Assembly (NCBI GenBank): GCA_023418995.1
Contig: JAEZYP010000003.1
Coordinates: forward strand, 1-17,192
Reading direction: 5' to 3'
DNA length: 17,192 bases
Source of the DNA: Bacillota bacterium
Lineage (GTDB): Bacteria; Bacillota; Clostridia; Oscillospirales; Acutalibacteraceae
Part shown: positions 1-7,531 of the stretch, one piece after another
Layout of the letters: each line of letters begins with the position of its first letter
Numbering within the stretch: position 1 is the stretch's first letter
Position numbers and translations under genes: made by a program
The notes under the pieces: generated by a model
Told to the model about the DNA's origin: nothing
Seen by the model: the letters and a program-made list of their open reading frames with translations, nothing else
The model's database searches: none

Positions 1-1
1 A

Positions 2-484
2 GGAGCTTTGGTCGCCATCAATGCTGCGCTTGAAAGGCCTGAGTTTGTTAGCAAAATCGTTGCCGATAGCTTTGAAGGGGAAAGGGCATTGAATGATTTT
101 ACTAAAAACATTGTAAGTGATCGAGAATGTTCAAAACAGGACGAAGGAGCAAGAGTGTTTTATCAAGCAATGCACGGAGATGACTGGGAGACTGTGGTTG
201 ATAATGATACGGTCTCAATTGCTGAACACGCGAAAAAGATTGGTCATTTCTTTCACAAGCCGATTTCTCAGTTACAGGCAGATATATTAATGACAGGAAG
301 CCTGGAAGACGAATTTGCTAAATTAGTAGACAAGGATTTTTATAGAAACGAATATAGTAGGTTGAGAAAAGAAATTGGGCATGGAGATGTTCTCCTTTTT
401 CCACACGGTGGACATCCTGCAATGCTGACAAATCAGAAAGAATTTGTAAAAAAGACACTTGGATTTTTTAGCAAAAGCAAATAA
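2..484 (+). CDS. Alpha/beta hydrolase, C-terminal part (5' end outside window)
   Basis: The reading frame is open from the first complete codon and continues from beyond the left edge, so the start is not visible; a TTG at position 8 is in frame but lies inside the fold. The first residues (G-A-L-V-A-I-N-A-A-L-E-R-P) match the helix that follows the nucleophile elbow of alpha/beta hydrolases, so the catalytic Ser motif lies just upstream. The stretch MTGSLEDEF (near 290-315) fits the strand carrying the acid residue, and FPHGGHPAM (near 399-425) fits the loop carrying the catalytic His. About 160 residues are present, roughly the second half of a family member. The substrate cannot be told. 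Base composition is clearly more A+T-rich than the pyr genes. A strong terminator follows 17 bases after the stop. Confidence 0.75.
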   Translation, partial: GALVAINAALERPEFVSKIVADSFEGERALNDFTKNIVSDRECSKQDEGARVFYQAMHGDDWETVVDNDTVSIAEHAKKIGHFFHKPISQLQADILMTGSLEDEFAKLVDKDFYRNEYSRLRKEIGHGDVLLFPHGGHPAMLTNQKEFVKKTLGFFSKSK

Positions 485-501
485 ATACGATCAAGGTAAG
501 G

Positions 502-534
502 AAGGCCGGATTTGATAAAATCCGGCCTTTGCTT
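502..534 (+). terminator. Intrinsic terminator after the hydrolase
   Basis: A perfect 12-bp stem (502-513 with 518-529, AAGGCCGGATTT and its complement) closes a 4-base loop and is followed by a T-rich run. It lies just downstream of the hydrolase stop and ends that transcript. Confidence 0.85.
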
Positions 535-540
535 TATAAA

Positions 541-817
541 TAGCAAAAATGACAATATCTTATTAGACAGATAGGAATATGGAATTTTACATTTTGGTGG
601 GTTGAGAAGCTCAACAATGCCATTCTGTGTACGTCTCAATATTCAGTTTTAACCGCCTGAGTCAAGCACTGGAAAAGGCATTGGTTCTACGGAACCAATT
701 TTATGGACAGAATCGGTAAATCTGGAATGGTGACACCAGTATTCATGGCGGTATCCGGCAGGAAACTTGGCATAATTCCCCAAAATAATTAAATTTAAGC
801 AATATTCTTTGTAGTGT
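541..817. other. Intergenic stretch with no recognisable gene
   Basis: Short open frames occur on both strands (for example minus-strand 649-831, 60 codons), but none has a good ribosome binding site, a domain I recognise or codon use like its neighbours. Two short perfect inverted repeats are visible: TTGAGAAGCTCAA at 602-614 and GGTTCTACGGAACC at 683-696. It could be decayed coding DNA, but I could not name a parent gene. Confidence 0.5.
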
Positions 818-845
818 TTAACAAAATCCATTCATCCAATAAAAT
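818..845 (+). promoter_or_regulatory. Possible SigA promoter for the 660-aa secreted protein
   Basis: TTAACA (818-823) and TAAAAT (840-845) are separated by 16 bases; each hexamer matches consensus at 5 of 6 positions. Transcription would begin near 852 and leave a leader of about 120 bases, containing a 7-bp hairpin (858-864 with 877-883). The assignment rests on sequence match only. Confidence 0.4.
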
Positions 846-970
846 AGCAAATAGGTTACAGAAGTGTAGTGAATTCCTTCTGTGCTCCCTGCATACGACA
901 GGCTCGAATTGATCTGGAGCTTTCAGCATGGATTGTATGTCAGAAATCATATTGGAGAAAGGGTTTTAGA

Positions 971-2953
971 ATGAAAAAAAGTATTTCCATTATGAGCTTG
1001 ATTCTTGCGCTCACGCTCATAATCACAACCTTTGGAGGTACCGCGGTTTTTGCTGATGAAACGAATCCGACTACCCTAACATTTTCGAACGGCTTTGACA
1101 CCGCAACGACTCTGGAACTGGGTACTCTGAACTACTACGAGCTGGAGTTAAACAAGCCCGAATTGTCGGTACAGGCGCAATCAAGCGATGATACCGTGAT
1201 TAAGGCCAAGCTTGAAAAGGATAGTGACAATCCTGGGTATTATGATTTGGTTCTGGCGGCAAAGAGTACCGGAGACGCTACGGTAACAGTAACTGCCTCT
1301 GATGGAACAACGGTTACAAGAAATCTTACGGTTCAGTCAACCGGTGTGGAAAAGAATTATATCATTTCGTCCGATACAACGAAGAACTTTGCCCTTCCAA
1401 AGGGAAACAGCTATGTGATGAAAATTCATTATGAGAGCTACGATATGGATTTCTCCTATCCTCTTTTGGTGACGGACGACGATTCCACAATTATAAAGAC
1501 GCAGATTCTTTATACTGACTATAATAATAGCGACTACTACTATCGTGTTGAAGCAATTGGAAACGAGGGAGAGACCGGAACGCTGTATATGAGCGGCTCC
1601 AACTTTATTCCGGAAGCGCTCTGCACGGTTACGATCGCGGAAAATGATTTTCTGCGTGTAGATACGACCGCCACCTATGTATGCAATGTAAACGACACCT
1701 ATCCGTTTGTTGCTTATACCAATGCAGCTACAGCACCGGAGGTCAGCACATTCAACGACAAGGTCTCCGCAGCGTATTTTGGGAAGGTACCCGGCGGCTA
1801 TGCATATATGATGACAGCTGAGGAGGAGGGTGATTCTGTTGTTCAGGTAACCTCCAACGGCGAAACCTCATCCTTTGCGGTTCATGTCAACTACGGAGAG
1901 CAGCCGTCTGTGAAAACGGATGCCCCAAGTACTTTGACGCTGAAGTCAGGGGAAGCCTATACATATAAGGTGAGAATCATGGGCGGCGGCGAACCGGTTT
2001 TCGTTGCCGACACAGCAGGAGTAATTTCTATTCAAAATGCGGTAAAGGACGGCGTGGATTATTACTGTAAGGTTACCGCGACCGGTCAGCCGGAGAGTAC
2101 GACGTCCTTAAGCGTTACCTTCCCGGACAGCAATGATGACAGCTATAATGTCAAGCTGGCGGATATCACTATAGATAAGTCACTGATGAAATCCGATACG
2201 AACTATGACTTTTCCGTCAAGAAGGGTGCCAGCTATATGTTTAAAATCACAGGAGCGACCAGCTTTCACGCGGGTTCATCCGGTGTGTTTACTGTTCAGC
2301 TGGTCAGCAAATCCGGGGATGATTCCTACTACCGGATCACCGCTGTTGGCGCGGTAGGTCAGCAGACCGGGTTGTATATGTCGAACGGCACAGTATCTCA
2401 AAAGGCTTGCGTTGTAACGGTAGCTCCCTCGGTCACAATGAAATCCGATACCAATCAAAACTTCACCGTGAAACAGGGCGCCGGCTATATGTTCAAGATT
2501 ACAGGAGCGACGAGCTTCCACGCGGGCTCATCCGGCGTGTTCAACATTCAGTTGGTGAGCAAATCCGGCAATGATTCGTACTACCGAATCATCGCAATCG
2601 GGAAGCCGGGGCAGCAGACAGGATTGTATATGTCTGCATCCGGATACAGCCAGAAGGTTTGCGTGGTAACCATCGCCGCCCCCGAACCGGTTGTGATCAC
2701 ATCCGATACAAATTATGATTTCGCAATCGCGAAGAATTCTACCTATCAGTTTAAGCTTACCGCTCCGGGTGCGTCTTCCCTGAATTTTACACCGGGAACT
2801 TCCGGGGTCTACAGCATTGCACTGGTTAAACGCGTGAATAATGATTTTTACTACAAAATTACCGCAATCGGCAACTCCGGTCAAAAAACAGGACTTTATG
2901 CGTCTGTTCCGGGTCAGGATCCGAAAAAAATCTGTGTAGTGGCGGTAAAATAA
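971..2953 (+). CDS. Secreted multi-module Ig-like repeat protein
   Basis: This 660-residue protein is probably exported and attached to, or released from, the cell surface. The frame is open from 869, but ATG 971 is chosen because GGAG/AAAGGG (954-963) sits 7 bases upstream and the protein then starts with a signal peptide (KK, hydrophobic core, predicted cut after AVFA, residue 28). Residues 30-125 resemble a bacterial Ig-like (BIg2-type) domain. The rest is a series of roughly 80-90-residue beta-rich modules with a shared pattern: SDT, then F.V..G..Y.FKIT, G-SGVF, YYRI.A.G, G..TGLYMS and a closing C.VTV. The three clearest start at residues 406, 490 and 576. No catalytic motif, LPXTG signal or SLH domain is visible, so the anchoring mode is unknown. 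A similar protein follows downstream. Binding or structural function is inference only. Confidence 0.85.
   Translation: MKKSISIMSLILALTLIITTFGGTAVFADETNPTTLTFSNGFDTATTLELGTLNYYELELNKPELSVQAQSSDDTVIKAKLEKDSDNPGYYDLVLAAKSTGDATVTVTASDGTTVTRNLTVQSTGVEKNYIISSDTTKNFALPKGNSYVMKIHYESYDMDFSYPLLVTDDDSTIIKTQILYTDYNNSDYYYRVEAIGNEGETGTLYMSGSNFIPEALCTVTIAENDFLRVDTTATYVCNVNDTYPFVAYTNAATAPEVSTFNDKVSAAYFGKVPGGYAYMMTAEEEGDSVVQVTSNGETSSFAVHVNYGEQPSVKTDAPSTLTLKSGEAYTYKVRIMGGGEPVFVADTAGVISIQNAVKDGVDYYCKVTATGQPESTTSLSVTFPDSNDDSYNVKLADITIDKSLMKSDTNYDFSVKKGASYMFKITGATSFHAGSSGVFTVQLVSKSGDDSYYRITAVGAVGQQTGLYMSNGTVSQKACVVTVAPSVTMKSDTNQNFTVKQGAGYMFKITGATSFHAGSSGVFNIQLVSKSGNDSYYRIIAIGKPGQQTGLYMSASGYSQKVCVVTIAAPEPVVITSDTNYDFAIAKNSTYQFKLTAPGASSLNFTPGTSGVYSIALVKRVNNDFYYKITAIGNSGQKTGLYASVPGQDPKKICVVAVK
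2186..2689 (+). repeat. Tandem coding repeat, two 84-codon modules
   Basis: The modules starting at 2186 and 2438 are exactly 252 bases apart and nearly identical in protein over their central part (SYMFKITGATSFHAGSSGVF and GYMFKITGATSFHAGSSGVF). Most DNA differences fall at third codon positions. A more diverged third module begins at 2696, 258 bases further on. This suggests internal duplication followed by selection on the protein. Confidence 0.85.
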
Positions 2954-2968
2954 AATCCATCGTTTCCG

Positions 2969-2998
2969 AAGACTGCTTCCTATGGGGGCAGTCTTTTT
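2969..2998 (+). terminator. Intrinsic terminator between the two secreted-protein genes
   Basis: AAGACTGC (2969-2976) pairs with GCAGTCTT (2988-2995) and is followed by a T run. It separates the two repeat-protein genes into independent transcription units. Confidence 0.8.
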
Positions 2999-3045
2999 GA
3001 TGGGAATTGATTTTAATTTAGATTGCGGATAAAAAGATACGTATT

Positions 3046-3078
3046 GTGACAAGTTTAATAAATCCTCCGTTATATAAT
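3046..3078 (+). promoter_or_regulatory. Probable promoter for the 316-aa secreted protein
   Basis: A perfect TATAAT at 3073-3078 lies about 30 bases before the chosen start codon. The -35 is unclear: GTGACA (3046-3051) is the best match but is spaced too far for an ideal site. Transcription from here would begin near 3085, which excludes the in-frame ATG at 3077 as a start. Confidence 0.45.
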
Positions 3079-3106
3079 GAAGCAAAAATCATACAGGAGG
3101 ATTTCA

Positions 3107-4057
3107 ATGAGAAGGAAATTAAAAATTCTGTCCCTGACCATAGCATTAATTATGCTTAGCGGTGTATTTTGCAATACCGCCGTGTTCGCTTCGGAAAAGC
3201 CGTACCTCAGCTTTTATCCAACAGGTCAGCGCACCGTAAAAGTGGATTTGCAAGATTATTTTCAGGTAATTTCAAGCTCCACAGAGCCGCCGACCGTTAA
3301 AGTCAGCGACGCATCGATTGTAAAAGTCGATATGGACAAACTGATCGGCGACGCCACACTAAAAACATACCAATACCGTTTCAAGGGTTTAAAATCGGGA
3401 ACCACAAAGGTTACCCTGACCTCTAAGGATGGTCAGTCGGTAACGGAGACCTTTACGGTAACAAAAGGGGACAGCAGCGTGCCCGCTTTCAAGTCGGATA
3501 CCACTGGAACCCATACAATGAAAGAAGGCGGCAGCTATACCTTTAAGATAACCAGCTTTACACAAAAAGGAGCTGTTGTAAAACCCACGGTAACAGTTAG
3601 CAATACAAAGGTATTGAAAATTGAATCCGTAAACCAGGTTGGCTCCTATTTTTACTGCAAGCTTACCGCAACCGGCAAGGCTGGGCAAAGCGCACAGGTC
3701 TACACCTCTGCTTCCGGAGTGAAAAAAGTAAGCCAGATGACGGTATCGATCGTCAGCAAAGAAAGAAAGCTGACAACCGCGGAAAATTCTAAAGTCAAGT
3801 GCGATACCTTTGGAGAATTCAGCGTCCAGCAGGACGGCAGCTATATTTTTAAATTAACTGTGAAGAACGGTGTAACTCCTGAGTTCAGCCTTGGTTCAGG
3901 CGGTATTTTTGTCTCTGAGTATCTAAAGAAAACCGGCAGCGATTACTATTACAAAATTACGGCAATCGGAAAGCCGGGGCAGGCGGTCGGCGTTTATACG
4001 GCCGCACCGGACGAAAAGCCGATCAGGCAGTGCAAAGTTTTTATACGGGAGAAATAA
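3107..4057 (+). CDS. Secreted Ig-like repeat protein, smaller paralogue
   Basis: This 316-residue exported protein shares the module of the larger gene upstream. The start ATG 3107 has a perfect AGGAGG (3095-3100) 6 bases upstream; the in-frame ATG at 3077 lies inside the -10 element and is rejected. The signal peptide is residues 1-28 (MRRKLK, hydrophobic core, AVFA). Residues 30-120 look like a BIg2-type domain. Two modules follow at about 130-216 and 232-314, with the same landmarks (SDTTG or CDTFG, GGSYTFKIT or DGSYIFKL, YYYKITAIGKPGQ, a late Cys-X-V in the second). Cys22 sits in LSGVFC, which does not fit a lipobox, so a lipoprotein is unlikely. No enzyme motif is seen. Its own promoter and terminator suggest separate expression from its neighbour. 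Confidence 0.85.
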   Translation: MRRKLKILSLTIALIMLSGVFCNTAVFASEKPYLSFYPTGQRTVKVDLQDYFQVISSSTEPPTVKVSDASIVKVDMDKLIGDATLKTYQYRFKGLKSGTTKVTLTSKDGQSVTETFTVTKGDSSVPAFKSDTTGTHTMKEGGSYTFKITSFTQKGAVVKPTVTVSNTKVLKIESVNQVGSYFYCKLTATGKAGQSAQVYTSASGVKKVSQMTVSIVSKERKLTTAENSKVKCDTFGEFSVQQDGSYIFKLTVKNGVTPEFSLGSGGIFVSEYLKKTGSDYYYKITAIGKPGQAVGVYTAAPDEKPIRQCKVFIREK

Positions 4058-4077
4058 TATTCTGGCAGGAGATAAAA

Positions 4078-4107
4078 AAAGTCCGCTGCGTTTCGCAGCG
4101 GACTTTT
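4078..4107. terminator. Bidirectional terminator between secreted protein and serA
   Basis: A 13-bp perfect stem (AAAGTCCGCTGCG and its complement) with a 3-base loop is flanked by an A run on the left and a T run on the right. It can serve both the plus-strand repeat protein and the convergent serA. Confidence 0.9.
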
Positions 4108-4126
4108 TGCTATGCAGTAACAGCTC

Positions 4127-5293
4127 TTATTTTATAATGCGAACTCTAATGATCTCAGGCAGCTCCTCAATATGCCCTGCGGAAGCATCGCTCACGTCCC
4201 CGGTTACATCCAGAATGGTGTAAGCATATTCCTTCTTCGACTTGCTTTGCATATTTTCAATATTCATGCCCTCCTTGGCCAACGCGCCGGAAAGCAGGCT
4301 GATCGTGTTCGGAATATTGCGGTGAATGATGCAGATACGCACAGAAGACTTTGTACGCGGCATCGAAATCGCGGGAAGATTGACAGAATTCTTAATGTTT
4401 CCATTTTCAAGATATTCAATCAGCTCGCTGGCAGCCATGCGTGCGCAGTTATCCTCCGATTCCGGTGTGGAAGCGCCGAGATGCGGAATTGCGATTACAC
4501 CCTCTACGCCGATAACATCGTCGCTGGGGAAATCCGTCGCGTAGGCGGAAACCTTTCCGGTACCCAGAGCCTGAACAAGATCCGCGGAATTCACGAGCTC
4601 ACCGCGGGCAAAGTTCAGAATACGGACACCGTCCTTCATGGTCGCAATTGTGTCGGAGTTAATCATTCCCTTTGTGTCAGGGGTAAGAGGAACATGAACG
4701 GTAATATAATCGCATGCCGCGTAAATCTCATCGAGTGTACGGGCGTGCCGGATGGAACGGGAAAGCCCCCACGCGGCGTCAACCGAGAGGTATGGGTCAT
4801 AGCCATATACTTCCATGCCGAGGCTCTTTGCCGCGTTGGCGACTAAAATGCCGATTGCACCGAGACCGATTACGCCGAGCGTTTTTCCGCTGATTTCAGG
4901 GCCGACAAAAGCGCCCTTTCCCTTTTCTACCAGCTTGCCAATCTCATCGCCCTTGCCCTTCAGAGTCCTTGCCCATTCAATGGAAGGAACAATTTTGCGC
5001 GAAGTGAGCAGCAGACCCGCAAGAACCAGTTCCTTTACAGCATTTGCGTTTGCGCCGGGCGTGTTGAATACAACGATGCCCTTTTCGCTGCATTGCTCCA
5101 GCGGAATATTATTGACTCCCGCGCCGGCTCTCGCAATGGCGAGGAGACTTTCGGGCAGCTCCATTTCGTGCATGGAGGCGGAACGAACCAGAATCGCGTC
5201 AGGATTCTCAACAGTATCGTTACACACATAATTACCGCCAAAGCGGCTGGTGCCAACATCAGAAATTTTATTCAAGCATTTAATCTGAAACAT
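4127..5293 (-). CDS. serA: D-3-phosphoglycerate dehydrogenase with ACT domain
   Basis: It catalyses NAD-dependent oxidation of 3-phosphoglycerate to 3-phosphohydroxypyruvate, the first step of serine synthesis. In this 388-residue protein the nucleotide-binding motif is GLGAIG (143-148) followed by an acidic residue at the end of the next strand (D166). The catalytic Arg is in NFARGEL (R230) and the catalytic His in IPHLGAST (H271). A C-terminal ACT domain (about 318-388) is the usual site of serine feedback. The family loop that normally reads DVFExEP, which carries the catalytic Glu, here reads TDFPSDD, so that Glu is not in its usual place. ATG 5293 is preferred; a GTG at 5302 overlaps the serC stop. 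It starts 5 bases after serC and is surely co-transcribed with it. Confidence 0.95.
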   Translation of the reverse strand: MFQIKCLNKISDVGTSRFGGNYVCNDTVENPDAILVRSASMHEMELPESLLAIARAGAGVNNIPLEQCSEKGIVVFNTPGANANAVKELVLAGLLLTSRKIVPSIEWARTLKGKGDEIGKLVEKGKGAFVGPEISGKTLGVIGLGAIGILVANAAKSLGMEVYGYDPYLSVDAAWGLSRSIRHARTLDEIYAACDYITVHVPLTPDTKGMINSDTIATMKDGVRILNFARGELVNSADLVQALGTGKVSAYATDFPSDDVIGVEGVIAIPHLGASTPESEDNCARMAASELIEYLENGNIKNSVNLPAISMPRTKSSVRICIIHRNIPNTISLLSGALAKEGMNIENMQSKSKKEYAYTILDVTGDVSDASAGHIEELPEIIRVRIIK

Positions 5294-5298
5294 ATTAA

Positions 5299-6384
5299 TC
5301 ACCCGTTCTTCTTTTCAAAATCAGCCATAAACGCAACCAGCTTCTCAACACCCTCGACAGGCATCGCGTTGTAAATGGAAGCGCGCATTCCGCCGACACT
5401 GCGGTGACCCTTGAGGTTTACAAAGTCGTTCGCGACGGCTTCCTTTACAAATTTAGCGTCGAGCTCTTCGTTGCCGGTGACAAATGGGATATTCATCAGA
5501 GAACGGTCCTTGGGTGCTACGGTTCCTTTAAATAGCTTGGAGTTATCCAAGAAATTATAAAGCACAGAAGCCTTTTTCTCATTGATTTTTTTCATTTCCT
5601 CAAGACCGCCGACGGTATTTTTCAGCCATTCCAGCACCAGTTTGCAGACATAGATCGCGTAGCACGGCGGGGTGTTGAACATAGAATCGTTTTCCGAATG
5701 GGTCTGGTAATTAAGCATGGTGGGGGTCATTTCCATCGCGTGACCAATCAAATCCTCGCGGATAATAACCACGGTCAAACCGGCCGGCGCCATGTTTTTC
5801 TGAGCGCCTGCATAGAGTAATCCGAATTTGCTTACGTCAATCGGCTCACTCAAAATGTTGGAGGAAACGTCGCCAACCAGGGGAATGCTGCCGGTATCCG
5901 GCAGGGTGGTGAACCTTGTGCCATAGATCGTGTTGTTCAGGCAGATATGAAAGTAATCCGCGTCCTTGGTAAAGGTGGACGGGTCTAATTCCGGTATGTA
6001 GCTGAAGGTTTTATCCTTCGAGGAAGCGACGACATTTGCCGTACCGTAACGGGCAGCTTCTTGGTAGGCTTTTGTTGCCCACTGCCCGGTAAGCACAAAA
6101 TCGGCCTTGTTGCTTCCGGTCATCAGATTCATCGGAATCATGGAAAATTGGGAGGAAGCACCGCCCTGTAAGAATAGAACTTTGTAATTATTCGGGATGT
6201 TCATTACTTCACGAAGTAAACTCTCTGCAGAACTTATGATACCCTCGTAGATTTTTGAGCGGTGAGACATCTCCATAACGGATTGTCCGCAGCCCTGATA
6301 ATCGAGCATTTCTTCCGCTGCTTGGCGCAATACAGGCTCAGGCAGCATCGAGGGGCCTGCTGAAAAGTTATAAACGCGTTTCAT
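5299..6384 (-). CDS. serC: Phosphoserine aminotransferase
   Basis: This PLP enzyme converts 3-phosphohydroxypyruvate and glutamate to 3-phosphoserine and 2-oxoglutarate, the second step of serine synthesis. The protein has 361 residues, the usual length. Visible landmarks are the N-terminal NFSAGPSMLP (6-15), GGASSQF (74-80) for cofactor phosphate contact, GDVSSN (171-176) with the Asp that pairs with the PLP pyridine nitrogen, and AGAQKN (192-197) with the PLP-binding K196. The frame is open to 6429, but ATG 6384 is chosen because GGAGGT (6393-6398) lies 8 bases upstream and the protein then begins at the conserved MKRVYNFSAGPS. It is the first gene of a serC-serA operon with a strong promoter. 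The leader is too short for a T-box. Confidence 0.97.
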   Translation of the reverse strand: MKRVYNFSAGPSMLPEPVLRQAAEEMLDYQGCGQSVMEMSHRSKIYEGIISSAESLLREVMNIPNNYKVLFLQGGASSQFSMIPMNLMTGSNKADFVLTGQWATKAYQEAARYGTANVVASSKDKTFSYIPELDPSTFTKDADYFHICLNNTIYGTRFTTLPDTGSIPLVGDVSSNILSEPIDVSKFGLLYAGAQKNMAPAGLTVVIIREDLIGHAMEMTPTMLNYQTHSENDSMFNTPPCYAIYVCKLVLEWLKNTVGGLEEMKKINEKKASVLYNFLDNSKLFKGTVAPKDRSLMNIPFVTGNEELDAKFVKEAVANDFVNLKGHRSVGGMRASIYNAMPVEGVEKLVAFMADFEKKNG

Positions 6385-6436
6385 TAAGTGCAACCTCCAA
6401 TTAATATTTTTGAGATACTGAAGATACAATAAATTG

Positions 6437-6465
6437 ATTATATCGCTTTAACATAATGAAGTCAA
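6437..6465 (-). promoter_or_regulatory. SigA promoter of serC-serA
   Basis: Read on the minus strand: TTGACT (6465-6460), 17 bases, then a perfect TATAAT (6442-6437). Transcription would begin near 6430, about 46 bases before serC. No attenuator or riboswitch fits in that leader. Confidence 0.8.
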
Positions 6466-6555
6466 TAAGATTCATGGACTAAAATTGTCCGCTTTGCCGC
6501 TGCTTTTTTTGTATAAATATGTTTGATTCTGCAAAACAAACGGGTTGAATCGTGC

Positions 6556-6583
6556 CGTGTGCGGCAATTAAGCGGCGCACACG
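6556..6583. repeat. Inverted repeat between divergent promoters
   Basis: CGTGTGCG (6556-6563) and CGCACACG (6576-6583) form a perfect 8-bp inverted repeat around a 12-base spacer. It lies between the serC promoter and the promoter of the DUF218 gene. It is not followed by a T run, so a protein-binding site or structural hairpin is possible; neither is shown. Confidence 0.5.
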
Positions 6584-6633
6584 TATTATGGCGGTGAAAT
6601 TCTGCCGGTTTTGCGTGCGACTCCAATTGAGGA

Positions 6634-6661
6634 TTGAATGAAAGGAGTTTTATGTTATAAT
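6634..6661 (+). promoter_or_regulatory. Promoter of the DUF218 gene with extended -10
   Basis: TTGAAT (6634-6639), 16 bases, then TATAAT (6656-6661), with TG one base before the -10 (extended -10). Transcription would begin near 6668, leaving a leader of about 97 bases. Confidence 0.65.
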
Positions 6662-6677
6662 TAAATTGTATGTAAAA

Positions 6678-6723
6678 AACAGCGAAAAGGGGTTCTTTGC
6701 GGTATAACCGCACCTGCGCTGTT
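6678..6723 (+). other. Two-tier hairpin in the DUF218 gene leader
   Basis: An outer stem AACAGCG/CGCTGTT (6678-6684 with 6717-6723) encloses an inner hairpin TGCGGT/ACCGCA (6698-6703 with 6707-6712) with a 3-base loop. It begins about 10 bases after the predicted transcription start. There is no T run, so it is not a terminator. It matches no riboswitch I recognise; it may stabilise the 5' end of the mRNA. Confidence 0.5.
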
Positions 6724-6764
6724 ATGATGATGCTGAACAACAGAAAGCGAAAGGATGTCTAAAA

Positions 6765-7529
6765 ATGAAATACCGCATTACAGCGGCCGCTCTTGCCGTA
6801 GTTGGCCTGATTTGGTTTTGCATTCCGATTTTTTTCAATGTATTCAATATTGGAAATCAGTTCGGCATTGCCGTGTGTATTCTTGTTTTGGCGGTCACAG
6901 TGCTATATGAGAGGATCAAGAAACAAAGAAAAGCGTCAAAGCCATTCCGTGTTTTCTGCCGCATAGCGACCTATCTCTTCATTCTTGGAATCGTATGGAC
7001 GGTTTTCCTGACCGGCTGCATGGTTTACGGAGCGGGTGTTTTTCCGCACGCGGCGCCGCCGAGCAATGCAACTGTGGTTGTACTTGGCAGCAGGGTTACC
7101 CGCAGCGGTGCTCCGAGCGAAGATCTACAGGGGCGGATTCAAACAGCGGAAGCTTATCTGAAAGCAAACCCGCAGGCCAAATGTGTGGTGAGCGGCGGGC
7201 AGGGTGACGGCGAGTCGGCGACTGAGGCTTCGGTCATGAAAACCTATCTGGTAAGCGCGGGCATTGACGCTTCGCGGATTTTGATGGACGAGCGCTCCAA
7301 AACGACGGAGGAGAACCTGAAGAATTCGCTGGAGGTAATCCGGAAAAACACCTGGAGCGAGCATCTGGTTATTGTAACGGACGAATACCACCAGTTTCGC
7401 GCCGGGCAGATCGCCAACGGGCTATGGATAAATACTTACCCTGTCAGTTCGCGAACACCGTGGCGTATTTTTTCAGCGTGTTATGCGCGTGAGCTTCTGG
7501 CGCTCACCAAATTATTGATTATTCCGTAA
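6765..7529 (+). CDS. Membrane DUF218 (YdcF/SanA/ElyC-like) protein
   Basis: This 254-residue protein has three N-terminal membrane segments (about 5-24, 33-49 and 67-88) and then a DUF218 domain. Domain landmarks are VVVLGSRV (104-111), VVSGGQGDGE (141-150) followed by a conserved Glu in SATEAS, RSKTTEENLKNS (177-188) and VTDEYHQFRA (204-213). Family members such as SanA and ElyC are linked to envelope integrity or cell-wall precursor metabolism, but the biochemical activity is not settled. Start ATG 6765 has AAGGATG (6751-6757) 7 bases upstream. It is followed by a repeat element, not by a terminator. Placement outside the membrane is inferred from topology only. Confidence 0.85.
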   Translation: MKYRITAAALAVVGLIWFCIPIFFNVFNIGNQFGIAVCILVLAVTVLYERIKKQRKASKPFRVFCRIATYLFILGIVWTVFLTGCMVYGAGVFPHAAPPSNATVVVLGSRVTRSGAPSEDLQGRIQTAEAYLKANPQAKCVVSGGQGDGESATEASVMKTYLVSAGIDASRILMDERSKTTEENLKNSLEVIRKNTWSEHLVIVTDEYHQFRAGQIANGLWINTYPVSSRTPWRIFSACYARELLALTKLLIIP

Positions 7530-7531
7530 TT

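Noticed and set aside
869..970. GTG start at 869 for the 660-aa secreted protein
   Set aside because: It would place 34 extra residues before a standard signal peptide, and no ribosome binding site precedes it; ATG 971 has one.
3077..3106. ATG 3077 as start of the 316-aa secreted protein
   Set aside because: It overlaps the TATAAT element and lacks the AGGAGG that precedes ATG 3107.
3155..3175. Lipobox in the smaller secreted protein
   Set aside because: The residues before Cys22 (LSGVFC) do not match the lipobox, and a normal signal-peptidase site follows at AVFA.
4172..5231. Plus-strand open frames of 93 to 224 codons opposite serA
   Set aside because: They are antisense shadows of serA, with no ribosome binding sites or domains.
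6385..6436. T-box or serine-responsive leader before serC
   Set aside because: The leader is only about 46 bases from the promoter, too short for a T-box, and has no antiterminator sequence.
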